A DNA stretch of 64,000 nucleotides from Salinarimonas sp052380005 (GCA_052380005.1 JBQTCJ010000008.1), one strand, 5' to 3'. Shown: positions 1 through 8,192, numbered from the stretch's first letter. Notes: generated from the letters alone by a model not told the origin. Numbers and translations: made by a program.

Positions 1-207
1 AGAGCCGACGGCGGCGGACAACGCCGTTTCGCAGAGGAATCCTACAGGGAAGGAGGACGGGTGCATCGGCACGCGGTGTCGGCGGAGTATCGACGAGAGA
101 CGAGAGCCTGCGCATCGGATCGCGGGGGCGCAGCAGCCTGTTGACGCCCCGCACCGCCGGGGCGTAAGCCTCGGCGCCCCATTCTCTCATCATGGAAGCC
201 GCCCACG

Positions 208-1896
208 ATGATCGACCCGGACGCGCTGCGCTCCGCCAACGCCTGGCCCTTCGAGGAGGCGCGCAAGCTCGTCGCGCGCCTGGAGCGTACGGGCAAGAAA
301 GAGGTCGTCTTCGAGACGGGATACGGCCCGTCCGGCCTGCCGCACATCGGCACGTTCGGCGAGGTGGCGCGCACGACCATGGTGCGCAACGCCTTCCGCG
401 CGCTGACGAACGATGCCGTGCCGACGCGCCTCGTCGCCTTCTCGGACGACATGGACGGCCTGCGCAAGGTGCCCGACAACCTGCCGAACCAGGCGCTCCT
501 GCGCGGCGCGCTCGGCCTGCCTCTGACGAAGGTGCCGGACCCGTTCGGCACGCACGAGAGCTTCGGCCACCACAACAACGCGCGCCTGCGCGCCTTCCTC
601 GACGCCTTCGGCTTCGACTACACCTTCCTGTCGTCCACCGAGTGCTACCGCTCCGGCCGCTTCGACGACACGCTGCGGCTCGTGCTCGAGCGCTACGAGG
701 CGGTGCTCGCCATCATGCTGCCCACGCTCGGCGAGGAGCGGCGCGCCACCTACTCGCCCTTCCTGCCGATCCACCCGAAGACCGGGATCGTCATGCAGGT
801 GCCCACCGAGGAGCGCAACCTCGCCGCCGGCACCATCGTCTGGCGCGACCCCGAGAGCGGCGAGCGGTACGAGACGCCGGTGACCGGCGGCCACGCCAAG
901 CTGCAGTGGAAGCCCGACTGGGCGATGCGCTGGGTGGCGCTCGGCGTCGACTACGAGATGGCCGGCAAGGACCTGATCGACTCGGTGAAGGTCTCGGGCG
1001 CGATCGCCCGCGCGCTCGGCGCCGAGCCGCCGGAGGGCTTCAACTACGAGCTGTTCCTCGACCAGAACGGCCAGAAGATCTCGAAGTCCAAGGGCAACGG
1101 CCTGACCATCGACGAGTGGCTGACCTACGGCACGCCCGAGAGCCTGTCGCTCTACATGTACAACCGCCCGCGGGAAGCGAAGCGGCTGTTCTTCGACGTC
1201 ATCCCCAAGCACGTCGACGAGTATCTCGGCTTCCTCGAGCGCTACCAGCGCCAGGACGACAAGAACCGTCTCGGCAACCCGGTCTGGCACATCCACGGCG
1301 GTGCGCCGCCGGAGCCGGAGACCGTGCAGAGCGAGGGCGGCAACGGGGCGGCGGCGCAGATCACCTTCGGCATGCTCCTCAACCTCGTCGCCGTGGCGAA
1401 CGCCGCGGAGCCGGGGCTGCTCTGGGCCTTCATCCGCCGCTACGCGCCGAGCGCCTCGCCGCAGACGCATCCGCGGCTCGATGCGCTCGTCGGCCTCGCG
1501 GTGCGCTACTACCGCGACTTCGTGCGCCCGGCGAAGACCTATCGCGCGCCCACCCCGGAGGAACGCGCCGCGCTCGAGGACCTCGACGGCGCGCTCGCGT
1601 CGATGGAGGGCTCCACCGACGCCGCCGCGCTCCAGGACGTGGTCTACGAGGTCGGCCGCACGCATTTCCCCGACACGTCCGGCAAGTCGAAGAGCCCGGA
1701 CGGACGCCCGGGCGTCTCGCAGACCTGGTTCGCCACCCTCTACCAGGTGCTGCTGGGCGAGGAGCGCGGGCCGCGCTTCGGGTCGTTCGTGGCGCTCTAC
1801 GGGGTGGCCGAGACGCGGGCGCTGATCGAGAAGGCGCTCTCGGGGGCGCTGGAGCGGGAGCACGCGGCGTTCCTGGAGGGGCGGAAGGCTGGGTGA
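208..1896 (+). CDS. lysK: Lysyl-tRNA synthetase, class I
   Basis: Charges tRNA-Lys with lysine in the cytoplasm. The 562-residue protein carries the class I signatures: HIGT at about residues 46-49 inside GPSGLPHIGTFGE, and KISKS at about 290-294 before KGNG. This is the archaeal-type class I enzyme that most alphaproteobacteria use in place of the class II LysS. The length is close to the family norm, and the start ATG gives the usual N-terminus just ahead of the Rossmann fold. It is convergent with trcR. No second lysS is visible here. Confidence 0.96.
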   Translation: MIDPDALRSANAWPFEEARKLVARLERTGKKEVVFETGYGPSGLPHIGTFGEVARTTMVRNAFRALTNDAVPTRLVAFSDDMDGLRKVPDNLPNQALLRGALGLPLTKVPDPFGTHESFGHHNNARLRAFLDAFGFDYTFLSSTECYRSGRFDDTLRLVLERYEAVLAIMLPTLGEERRATYSPFLPIHPKTGIVMQVPTEERNLAAGTIVWRDPESGERYETPVTGGHAKLQWKPDWAMRWVALGVDYEMAGKDLIDSVKVSGAIARALGAEPPEGFNYELFLDQNGQKISKSKGNGLTIDEWLTYGTPESLSLYMYNRPREAKRLFFDVIPKHVDEYLGFLERYQRQDDKNRLGNPVWHIHGGAPPEPETVQSEGGNGAAAQITFGMLLNLVAVANAAEPGLLWAFIRRYAPSASPQTHPRLDALVGLAVRYYRDFVRPAKTYRAPTPEERAALEDLDGALASMEGSTDAAALQDVVYEVGRTHFPDTSGKSKSPDGRPGVSQTWFATLYQVLLGEERGPRFGSFVALYGVAETRALIEKALSGALEREHAAFLEGRKAG

Positions 1897-1998
1897 GCCG
1901 CGCGGACGCCGCCGGCCGCATTGGTGGTCGCGGATGTGCTGCTGCGTGCAGGGCGTCTCGTATGCGCAGCCGCCCCCGTGCGCGAGCCGGCGGCGTGA

Positions 1999-2027
1999 GG
2001 CCGCCCGAAATGCGAGAAAGGGCGGCC
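1999..2027. terminator. Inverted repeat between convergent lysK and trcR
   Basis: An 8-bp perfect inverted repeat (GGCCGCCC / GGGCGGCC, arms 1999-2006 and 2020-2027) lies between the two convergent stop codons. It has no T-run, so it is at best a weak or bidirectional stop signal; the position is the main argument. Confidence 0.35.
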
Positions 2028-2079
2028 CCACCCGGGGCCACCCTCCATCCATGTCATCGATGCGGCGCGCCGCCGAGGA

Positions 2080-2814
2080 TCACTCCTCCTCCTCGTCCTC
2101 CGGCCCCTTGAGGTTCTTGAGCTTGGCGAAGACCGAATCGGCCTCGGCGCGCTCCTCCACCTCGCGGCGGCGCTGGGCGCCGTAGCCGCCGTACTCCTCT
2201 TCCTCCGGGGGCTGGTAGCCCGGATCGGTGGAGACGTCGGCCGGCAGCAGCGTCTGGCCGCCCTCGCCAACGGGCGCGGGCGGGCGGTCCTTGGCGGCGC
2301 GCTGGACCTCGAGGTCGAGGTCGATCTGCGAGCACAGGCCCAGCGTCACCGGGTCGAGCGGCGAGAGGGAGGCCGAGTTCCAGTGGGTGCGCTCGCGAAT
2401 CTGCTGGATCGTCGTCTTGGTGGTGCCGACGAGGCGCATGATCTGCGCGTCCTTCAGCTCCGGATGGTTGCGCAGGAGCCAGAGGATGGCGTTGGGCCGG
2501 TCCTGGCGGCGCGAGACGGGGGTGTAGCGCGGGCCGCGCTTGGTCTTGATCTCGGGCAGGCGCACCTTCGGCGGCGCGATCTTGAGCCGATACTCCGGGT
2601 GCTTCTGCGCCTTCTCGATCTCCTCGTGCGTGAGCTGGCCGCTGGTGATCGGGTTGGCACCCTTGATGCCGGCCGCCACCTCGCCGTCGGCGATGCCCTT
2701 CACCTCGAGCGGATGGAGCTTGCAGAAGTCGGCGATCTGATCGAACGTCAGCGACGTGTTCTCGACGAGCCAGACGGCGGTCGCCTTCGGCATCAAGGGA
2801 ACGGCAGCGGACAC
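2080..2814 (-). CDS. trcR: Cell cycle transcriptional regulator TrcR (DUF1013)
   Basis: A 244-residue member of the DUF1013 family, which is nearly restricted to alphaproteobacteria and is named TrcR after work in Caulobacter, where it is associated with RNA polymerase and cell-cycle transcription. The body contains the conserved segment WLVENTSLTFDQIADFC, a helix-turn-helix-like region, and a central RxDRPNAILWLLRNHPELKD segment. The C-terminus is a very acidic tail. I chose GTG at 2814 because AGGAGGA (2821-2827) sits at ideal spacing; the internal ATG at 2793 (MPKATAV) is the alternative. It is followed by convergent lysK. Confidence 0.9.
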   Translation of the reverse strand: MSAAVPLMPKATAVWLVENTSLTFDQIADFCKLHPLEVKGIADGEVAAGIKGANPITSGQLTHEEIEKAQKHPEYRLKIAPPKVRLPEIKTKRGPRYTPVSRRQDRPNAILWLLRNHPELKDAQIMRLVGTTKTTIQQIRERTHWNSASLSPLDPVTLGLCSQIDLDLEVQRAAKDRPPAPVGEGGQTLLPADVSTDPGYQPPEEEEYGGYGAQRRREVEERAEADSVFAKLKNLKGPEDEEEE

Positions 2815-3165
2815 GGGACTTCCTCCTGGAAACGAGCGCGGGACCGCGGATACCCCGCGATGCGCCGGCGCGCGGCAAACCTTCTCCGTGCTCCGACCCG
2901 GCCTGCGGCCGGAGCGACGACGTACCCGATTGTGAGGGGACGCGAACAATATAGGCGCTTCGCGGGCGGGGCGCAACGAGGATGGCGGGTGTCTCGCTGG
3001 GGCGGTATGCAGCTTGAAATTAGCATTGAACGCCAGCGTGACTCATAGTAGGAATTAAAGCGGAATGCAACATGGAAACATCTCTGTGTTGTTTCGATGG
3101 AGCTGAGCCGCGGTCTAGGCCTGCGGACCGCCCCTCGCTTTGGCTGTCGAGACTGGGGGTTGATT
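2815..3165. other. Divergent intergenic region, AT-richer towards its right end
   Basis: This stretch holds the upstream regions of trcR (minus) and the lipoprotein gene (plus). From about 3000 to 3075 the sequence becomes clearly AT-rich for this genome. I see no convincing promoter pair or conserved RNA. The open frames crossing it are not supported by codon use. Confidence 0.4.
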
Positions 3166-3660
3166 GTGATCCGACTGCTTGTAATCCTGCTTGCCGGCAG
3201 CTTTTTAGGAGCCTGCGTTACAGCGGAACTTCGGACGTCGTTCGACCCCGCAGCCGCGGCGTATATCTTTGAAGACGGCGATGCTTCCGTTAAAGGGCAG
3301 GCATTTCTGCGTCGCCGCAACGGTGACGTCGTTCGGGCCGCGGGAGAGGTTGTCAACCTGATTCCTGCAACCGAGTATGCTATCGAGCGGTTTGACGTAC
3401 TCTATCGTGGCAGCAAGTTCGCTCAATTCGCGCCGAGGATTGAGAATACGCCACAATCGTATCTGGACGCTGTGAGACAGACAACGACAGATGCTGACGG
3501 AAATTTCGCCTTTGAGAACATATCTGCGGGAAGATACATCATTCAGACACAGGTCTACTGGGAGGTTCCCAACTCCATTCTTCCAAGCGGCGGTTCGTTC
3601 TATGATCTCGTTAATCTTCAGCCGGGACAAGAATTACAGGTAATTCTAGCAGGGCAGTAA
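3166..3660 (+). CDS. Putative lipoprotein with carboxypeptidase-regulatory-like domain
   Basis: Unknown function. The N-terminus (VIRLLVILLAGSFLGAC) is a short lipoprotein signal peptide with an L-G-A-C lipobox, so the mature protein should be lipid-anchored. The C-terminal half (TTTDADGNFAFENISAGRYI) has the pattern of carboxypeptidase regulatory-like/SpaA-type beta-sandwich repeats, which usually act as structural or adhesive modules. GTG at 3166 was chosen because a GGGGG tract lies 6 nt upstream and it starts directly at the signal peptide; ATG at 3097 would add an odd leader. Codon use is markedly less GC-rich than in neighbouring genes, which suggests recent acquisition. Confidence 0.65.
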   Translation: MIRLLVILLAGSFLGACVTAELRTSFDPAAAAYIFEDGDASVKGQAFLRRRNGDVVRAAGEVVNLIPATEYAIERFDVLYRGSKFAQFAPRIENTPQSYLDAVRQTTTDADGNFAFENISAGRYIIQTQVYWEVPNSILPSGGSFYDLVNLQPGQELQVILAGQ

Positions 3661-3667
3661 GCGGCAA

Positions 3668-4681
3668 TCAGCGGGTAGTCAGCACGATCTTCCCCACATG
3701 CGCGCTCGAGTCCATCCGCGCGTGCGCCGCCCGCACCTCCTCCAGCGGATAGGTCGAATCGATCACCGGCCGGCAGCGACCCTGCTCGACGAGCGGCATC
3801 ACCTCGCGGGTCAGCGCGGCGGCGATCTCGGCCTTCTGGGCGACGCTGCGCGGGCGCAGCGTGGAGCCGGTGTGGGTGAGGCGCTTCATCATCAGGCGGC
3901 GGAAGTCGACCTCGACCTTCGGGCTCTGCAGGAAGGCGATCTGCACGATGCGGCCGTCGACAGCGGCCGCATCGTAGTTGCGCGGGATGTAGTCGCCGCC
4001 GACCATGTCGAGGATCACGTCCGCGCCGCGCCCGCCGGTGGCCTCCTTCACCGCGGCGACGAAATCCTCCTCGCGGTAGTTCACCGCCCGGTCGGCGCCG
4101 AGTGCGCGGCAGCGCGCGCACTTCTCGGCGGAGCCGGCGGTGGCGATCACCGTCGCGCCGAAGGCCTTGGCGAGCTGGATCGCGGTCGTGCCGATGCCCG
4201 AGGAGCCGCCGTGGACGAGGAGCGTCTCGCCGGACGCGAGGCGGCCGCGGTCGAACACGTTGGTCCACACCGTGAAGTAGGTCTCCGGGATCGCGCCGGC
4301 CTCGACCATGGAGAGGCCCGTCGGCACCGCGAGCGTGTTGTCCTCGTGGGCGAGGCAGTATTGCGCATAGCCGCCGCCCGGCACCAGTGCCATCACCGCC
4401 TCGCCCTCGCGCCAGCGCTCCGCGCACGCACCGCGGGCGACGACGGTGCCGGCGATCTCGAGCCCGAGCACGTCCGGCGCGCCGGGGGGAGGGGGGTAGT
4501 TCCCCTCGCGCTGGATCACGTCGGGACGGTTGATGCCCGCGGCCTCCACCTTCACCAGGATCTCGCCCGGCCCGGGCGCGGGCACGGGGCGCTCGACGAG
4601 CGTGAGGACCTCCGGCCCGCCGCCGCCCTCGGCGATCACGGCGCGCATGGTCCGCGGGATGGTCTCTCTCGTCGTCGCCAC
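3668..4681 (-). CDS. NAD(P)H-quinone oxidoreductase, zinc-less MDR family
   Basis: Medium-chain dehydrogenase/reductase of the PIG3/quinone oxidoreductase type, expected to reduce quinones or enals with NADPH in the cytoplasm. It shows the N-terminal GroES-like half (GEILVKVEAAGINRPDVIQREG) and the nucleotide-binding half with VHGGSSGIGTTAIQLA. The catalytic-zinc residues of alcohol dehydrogenases are missing, as expected. GTG at 4681 is preceded by a GAGGGAG ribosome site; ATG 4648 (MRAVIAEG) is the alternative. In many Hyphomicrobiales this gene lies next to the DUF1192 and DUF1465 genes, as it does here. It is convergent with the lipoprotein gene. Confidence 0.88.
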   Translation of the reverse strand: MATTRETIPRTMRAVIAEGGGGPEVLTLVERPVPAPGPGEILVKVEAAGINRPDVIQREGNYPPPPGAPDVLGLEIAGTVVARGACAERWREGEAVMALVPGGGYAQYCLAHEDNTLAVPTGLSMVEAGAIPETYFTVWTNVFDRGRLASGETLLVHGGSSGIGTTAIQLAKAFGATVIATAGSAEKCARCRALGADRAVNYREEDFVAAVKEATGGRGADVILDMVGGDYIPRNYDAAAVDGRIVQIAFLQSPKVEVDFRRLMMKRLTHTGSTLRPRSVAQKAEIAAALTREVMPLVEQGRCRPVIDSTYPLEEVRAAHARMDSSAHVGKIVLTTR

Positions 4682-4848
4682 GGCTCGGCTCCCTCTCTGT
4701 TCGGTCTCTTTCGCGATCGGTCTCGTGGCGGGGAGGTGACACGCGCTCGCGCGGCTTGGCAAGCCGTGCGAGCGCTCCCGCGGGGTTGGCCATCGGGGGC
4801 GGGGCGCGCTAACATGGGGCTTCGACGATCGGCGCGGAGGAGACGGAC

Positions 4849-5055
4849 ATGTCCATCGATCCCTTCGGCGAGGCGCTGCCGCGGCCCCGCCCCGACACGC
4901 ACGTGATCGGGCAGGACCTCGCGCATCTGTCGATCGAGGAGCTCGACGAGCGCATCGCCGTGATGGAGACCGAGATCGGGCGGCTGCGCGAGGCGAAGGC
5001 GAAGAAGCTCGATTCGCGCACGGCGGCGGACGCCTTCTTCAAGCCCGCCACCTGA
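4849..5055 (+). CDS. DUF1192 family small protein
   Basis: A 68-residue protein of the DUF1192 family, common beside DUF1465 and TrcR genes in Hyphomicrobiales; its role is not established. The middle (HLSIEELDERIAVMETEIGR) is a predicted coiled-coil helix, followed by a basic run and a short C-terminal FF-containing tail. GGAGG lies about 8 nt before the ATG. It is divergent from the quinone oxidoreductase. Confidence 0.85.
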   Translation: MSIDPFGEALPRPRPDTHVIGQDLAHLSIEELDERIAVMETEIGRLREAKAKKLDSRTAADAFFKPAT

Positions 5056-5145
5056 GCCGCGCGACGAGAGCCGGAGAGGGTCGGGCCCGGACGCATCGGA
5101 GCCTGTGCCGAAATCGGCCAGGTCGCTCGCACTTCTCGCCGCGCG

Positions 5146-5160
5146 TTAAGTGTTCGTTAA
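5146..5160 (+). promoter_or_regulatory. Canonical CtrA box
   Basis: A perfect TTAA-N7-TTAA (TTAA at 5146-5149 and 5157-5160) matches the full CtrA recognition sequence known from Caulobacter and rhizobia. It sits about 25 nt upstream of the folded part of the candidate small RNA, where a CtrA box overlapping the -35 region would be expected. CtrA binding itself is inferred. Confidence 0.6.
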
Positions 5161-5164
5161 GCTT

Positions 5165-5278
5165 CCTGTTTCATGAATATGGGTATCCAGTCCTTCTGGA
5201 TGCGAGTGGCTCCTGTCCACTCTGTTTGACGCCTCCCTGTTGACGACTCCAGAGCCGCCTCACGGCGGCTCTTTTTTG
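5165..5278 (+). ncRNA. Candidate trans-acting small RNA with anti-Shine-Dalgarno loops
   Basis: No protein is encoded here, but the sequence folds into consecutive stem-loops. ATCCAG/CTGGAT (5185-5190/5196-5201) has a UCCUU loop. GAGTGG/CCACTC (5204-5209/5217-5222) has a CUCCUGU loop. A single-stranded GCCUCCCUG follows. The end is a textbook terminator: GAGCCGCC/GGCGGCTC (5252-5259/5264-5271), loop TCAC, then six T. Exposed CU-rich anti-SD motifs are the hallmark of the alpha-r14/CcsR ('cuckoo') type small RNAs of alphaproteobacteria. Membership in that family is my inference from motif style. The 5' end is approximate. Confidence 0.6.
5252..5277 (+). terminator. Rho-independent terminator of the small RNA
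   Basis: An 8-bp GC-rich stem (5252-5259 with 5264-5271), a 4-nt TCAC loop and a run of six T (5272-5277). It is the clearest intrinsic terminator in the window. Confidence 0.85.
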
Positions 5279-5423
5279 TGCGCGCTGCCCCCGCGCCGCT
5301 CGCCACCACCCCGCGGGGCGTCGACGAGCGCAGAGAGACGGGTGGGGCCGAGCCGCCTGCCGGGCATCTCCTTCACGCGGTGCGCCTCGACGGCGTCGCG
5401 GTGCCGTTCTCACCCCGTTAACG

Positions 5424-5438
5424 TTAACCACATCCTAA
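5424..5438 (+). promoter_or_regulatory. Near-consensus CtrA box upstream of the DUF1465 gene
   Basis: TTAA-N7-CTAA (5424-5427, 5435-5438), one mismatch from the full box. A further TTAAC half-site immediately precedes it at 5418. It lies about 110 nt before the DUF1465 start codon. Confidence 0.4.
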
Positions 5439-5547
5439 CGGAGCGCGCGGGCGCGTTCGGCGCTAGCCTTGCTCCGACGACTCGGGAAAGCCGCGCGCCG
5501 TATCGCGCCGGCACAATTCGAGACAAATTTTCGTCAGGAGGCGGCAC

Positions 5548-6075
5548 ATGAACGCGGACTTCACATTCCGGGACACCCGCGATCCCGTCGATTTCGGGCG
5601 GACCTTCGTGCACTCCGACGCGTTCCGCGCGCTGTTCCGGGACGGGATGGCGCTCGTGGAGGAGACGGCCGCCTACCTCGACGGGCAGGGGCGCGAGGAA
5701 TCGCGCACGCTGCCGCGCCAGGCGGCCCTCACCTACGCCAGCGAGAGCATGCGGCTCACGACCCGCCTGATGCAGATCGCCTCCTGGCTCCTCGTCCAGC
5801 GCGCCGTCGCCGAGGGCGAGATCACGGCGGAGGAGGCGCTCAAGGAGAAGACCCGCGTGCGCCTCACCCGCCAGGAGAGCGCGAGCCCGGTCTTCGACGC
5901 CGCCGCGCTGCCCGAGCGGCTGAAGGAGCTGATCGGCACGAGCGTGCGCCTGCATGCCCGCATCGTTCATCTCGACGGCGTCATGTCCGAGGCGATCGCC
6001 GCGCCGAAGCCGGCGGCGGACAGCCCCGTCGCCATGCAGCAATGGCTGATCCGCTCGGCCTTCGGCGGCGGCTGA
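5548..6075 (+). CDS. DUF1465 family protein
   Basis: A 175-residue cytoplasmic alphaproteobacterial protein of the DUF1465 family, function not assigned. It is mostly helical. The family-typical stretch includes MQIASWLLVQRAVAEGEITA, followed by charged helices and a DSPVAMQQWLIRSAFGG C-terminus. AGGAGG lies 8 nt before the ATG. The upstream region contains a CtrA-like site, which would fit cell-cycle control, but that is inferred. Confidence 0.85.
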   Translation: MNADFTFRDTRDPVDFGRTFVHSDAFRALFRDGMALVEETAAYLDGQGREESRTLPRQAALTYASESMRLTTRLMQIASWLLVQRAVAEGEITAEEALKEKTRVRLTRQESASPVFDAAALPERLKELIGTSVRLHARIVHLDGVMSEAIAAPKPAADSPVAMQQWLIRSAFGGG

Positions 6076-6132
6076 AACGCGATGAGCCGGGCTGCGGCGA
6101 AACGCAGCGGAGGACGCGCGACGAAGTTCGGG

Positions 6133-6147
6133 TTAACCTCTCGTTCA
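6133..6147 (+). promoter_or_regulatory. CtrA-like site upstream of a small secreted protein
   Basis: TTAA-N7-TTCA followed by CCAT (6133-6136, 6144-6147): one mismatch from the CtrA consensus, 26 nt before the start codon of the next gene. This is the third such motif within 1 kb. Confidence 0.35.
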
Positions 6148-6172
6148 CCATAACGAAGAGGGAGCGGTCGTC

Positions 6173-6487
6173 ATGCGTGCATCCATCATCGTCAAGGCTT
6201 CTGCCGCCGGCGCGCTCGCGCTCGGCCTCCTCGCCGCCGGCCCCGCCGCCGCGCAGTGCGCCTGGGACGCGGCCAAGCGCGACCAGACCATCGCCTCGAC
6301 CGTCGAGGCGCCGGTCCTGCGCACCGACGAGGGTCGCGTCGTGCTCGCGCCGCGCACCCCGGCGCCGCGCGAGATCGTCGTCACGCAGGGCGTGCCCGCC
6401 GTGACCGGCATCCGCCCGGCGCCGGTCGAGCCGCCGGCGATCTACGTCATCGAGGCCGCCGGGACGATCCTCGTCGACCCGTCCTGA
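6173..6487 (+). CDS. Small secreted hypothetical protein
   Basis: Not recognised. The 104-residue protein starts with a clear Sec signal peptide (basic MRASIIVK, hydrophobic core, cleavage after AAA-Q about residue 27), so it should be periplasmic. The mature part has one cysteine and a Pro-rich body with a repeated Val-Leu-Ala-Pro flavour; no enzyme motif is visible. The codon pattern matches the genome. A CtrA-like site lies just upstream. It is convergent with rlmB. Confidence 0.7.
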   Translation: MRASIIVKASAAGALALGLLAAGPAAAQCAWDAAKRDQTIASTVEAPVLRTDEGRVVLAPRTPAPREIVVTQGVPAVTGIRPAPVEPPAIYVIEAAGTILVDPS

Positions 6488-6500
6488 CGCGTTCTTCGCG

Positions 6501-7340
6501 TCACAGCCGCCGCGTCAGCGCGTAGAGCGCGATCGCGGCGGCGTTCGAGACGTTGAGGCTCTTGATCGCGCCGGCCATGTCGAGCCGCGCCACGACGTCG
6601 CACAGCGAGCGCGTGCGCGCCCGCAGGCCCTTGCCCTCGGCGCCCAGCACGAGCAGCGCCGGCCGGCGCGCGGGCAGGCTCTCGAAGGTCTCGTCACCCT
6701 CGGAATCCAGGCCGACGCGCAGGAAGCCGCGCGTGCCGAGCCGGTCGAGCGCGTCGCCGAGGTTCCTCACGACGACGAAGGGCACGTGCTCGAGCCCGCC
6801 CGATGCCGATTTCGCCAGCACCCCCGTCGCCGCAGGCGAATGCCGCGCCGTCGTCAGGATCGCGGTGACGCCGAAGGCGGCGGCGGTGCGCACGATGGCG
6901 CCGACGTTGTGCGGGTCCGTGATCTGGTCGAGGGCGAGCACCAGCGCGTCGTCGGGCAGGGTGTCGAGGTCGTAGCCCTCGAGCGGCTCGGCCTCGGCGT
7001 AGAGCCCCTGGTGCACGGCGTCGGGGGGGACGAGCGCGTCGATCTCGGAAGGGCGCACGATCTGCGGGCTCGCGACGACGCCCGGCAGCTCCTCGGCGAG
7101 CCGCCGCGCGGCGTTCTCCGTGGCGAGCAGGCGATGGATCGTCCGCTTGCCGTTGCGCAGCGCCTCTGCGACAGGATGCCAGCCGTAGAGCACGACGGCG
7201 TCGTCGAGCTCGGGACGCGGCGGACGCGCGCGGGGCCCGCGGGAGCGCGCCCGGGCGCCGGGGCCGATGCGGCCGTTGCCGGCGCGCGCGTGCGGCGGCT
7301 TGCCGGGGGGCTTGCGGGGCGGCTTGCGATCGTCTGGCAC
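6501..7340 (-). CDS. rlmB: 23S rRNA (guanosine-2'-O-)-methyltransferase RlmB
   Basis: SpoU-family SAM-dependent enzyme that methylates the ribose of G2251 in 23S rRNA. After a basic, Pro-rich N-terminal tail of about 55 residues come the substrate-binding domain (LYGWHPVAEALRNGKRTIHRL) and the trefoil-knot methyltransferase motifs: ITDPHNVGAIVRTAAAFG, LGAEGKGL, and IKSLNVSNAAAIALY. The start is GTG at 7340. Length is 279 residues, normal for the family with the extra tail. It is divergent from the tRNA-Tyr promoter. Confidence 0.93.
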   Translation of the reverse strand: MPDDRKPPRKPPGKPPHARAGNGRIGPGARARSRGPRARPPRPELDDAVVLYGWHPVAEALRNGKRTIHRLLATENAARRLAEELPGVVASPQIVRPSEIDALVPPDAVHQGLYAEAEPLEGYDLDTLPDDALVLALDQITDPHNVGAIVRTAAAFGVTAILTTARHSPAATGVLAKSASGGLEHVPFVVVRNLGDALDRLGTRGFLRVGLDSEGDETFESLPARRPALLVLGAEGKGLRARTRSLCDVVARLDMAGAIKSLNVSNAAAIALYALTRRL

Positions 7341-7453
7341 GGCGGCGGCTCCGGTCGGGTCGTCGCCAGGGCATGCGCGCCGGGCGCTCCCGGGTCAAGG
7401 CCGCGACGCGCGCCGAGCGTCGGCAAATCGGGCGCGCGCGCGCGATTTCGCCG

Positions 7454-7482
7454 TTGACACGCCTCGCCCGGGTCACCATAAG
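7454..7482 (+). promoter_or_regulatory. Sigma70-type promoter of the tRNA-Tyr/tRNA-Gly unit
   Basis: TTGACA (7454-7459), a 17-nt spacer and CATAAG (7477-7482), placed about 70 nt before tRNA-Tyr. A consensus -35 with exact spacing in front of tRNA genes is strong evidence. Confidence 0.75.
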
Positions 7483-7552
7483 AGCCCCCACGCCACGGCC
7501 GAGGCGTCGGGCGCGGCCCGGCGCACCGAGAGATCGGCAGCCGGAGCGAGAC

Positions 7553-7638
7553 GGGGGAATGTCCCGAGCGGCAAAGGGGGCGGACTGTAAATCCGCTGGC
7601 TTACGCCTTCGTAGGTTCGAGTCCTACTTCCCCCACCA
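7553..7638 (+). tRNA. tRNA-Tyr (GTA)
   Basis: A class II tRNA with a long variable arm. The acceptor stem pairs GGGGGAA with TTCCCCC, the anticodon loop is CTGTAAA with GTA at 7587-7589, the T-arm has GGTTCGAGTCC, and CCA is encoded (7636-7638). Confidence 0.97.
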
Positions 7639-7668
7639 TCGCCACGGCGCTATGATCCGAGCAGCCGG

Positions 7669-7742
7669 GCGGGTGTAGCTCAATGGTAGAGCAACAGCCT
7701 TCCAAGCTGATGACGAGGGTTCGATTCCCTTCACCCGCTCCA
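7669..7742 (+). tRNA. tRNA-Gly (TCC)
   Basis: A 74-nt tRNA. The acceptor GCGGGTG pairs with CACCCGC, the D-arm is GCTCAATGGTAGAGC, the anticodon loop CTTCCAA has TCC at 7701-7703, the T-arm is standard and CCA is encoded. It lies 30 nt after tRNA-Tyr and is probably co-transcribed. Confidence 0.97.
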
Positions 7743-7846
7743 GCACTCCCGTGTCCAGCCTAGCCGACGCGCGACGAGCCGCTTGCCCGCTCGGCCCTCT
7801 CCTGTAGTCTCGCTCACAGGGGCGAGGCCGGGACGATGGAGAGCGC

Positions 7847-8164
7847 ATGTCCGACGTAAGCGACGTCACGGCCTCCGGCGAGCCGCCGGTTCGGCACGAG
7901 GACAACGGCTCCAAGGGCCGCTACGTCGTCGTTCTGGACGGCCACGAGGCCGAGATGACCTACACGCGCGCCGGCGAGAGCCTGATCATCATCGATCACA
8001 CCGGTGTGCCGGACGCGTTGCGCGGCCGCGGGCTCGGCCTCGTCCTCGTGCGACGCGCGGTCGAGGACGCTCGGGCGGCCGGCAGGCGGATCATACCGCT
8101 GTGCCCGTTCGCCAAGGCGACGATCGAGCGGCATCCGGAATTCTGGGACGTGGTCGGGCGGTGA
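7847..8164 (+). CDS. GNAT-like N-acetyltransferase (Acetyltransf_CG type)
   Basis: A 105-residue protein of the short GCN5-related family PF14542. Visible marks are LIIIDHTGVPDALRGRGLG (the acetyl-CoA P-loop-like RGRGLG) and IPLCPFAKATIERHPEFWD at the C-terminus, both typical of this group. The substrate is unknown. It is transcribed away from the tRNA pair and followed after 28 nt by the DUF5996 gene. Confidence 0.85.
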   Translation: MSDVSDVTASGEPPVRHEDNGSKGRYVVVLDGHEAEMTYTRAGESLIIIDHTGVPDALRGRGLGLVLVRRAVEDARAAGRRIIPLCPFAKATIERHPEFWDVVGR

Positions 8165-8192
8165 CGCCGAACGTGGCTCGTCGGGGGTGATC

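Noticed and set aside
42..2052. Long minus-strand frames opposite lysK
   Set aside because: They are shadows of a strong plus-strand gene at 70% G+C; they show Arg/Ala-rich low-complexity sequence and no domain.
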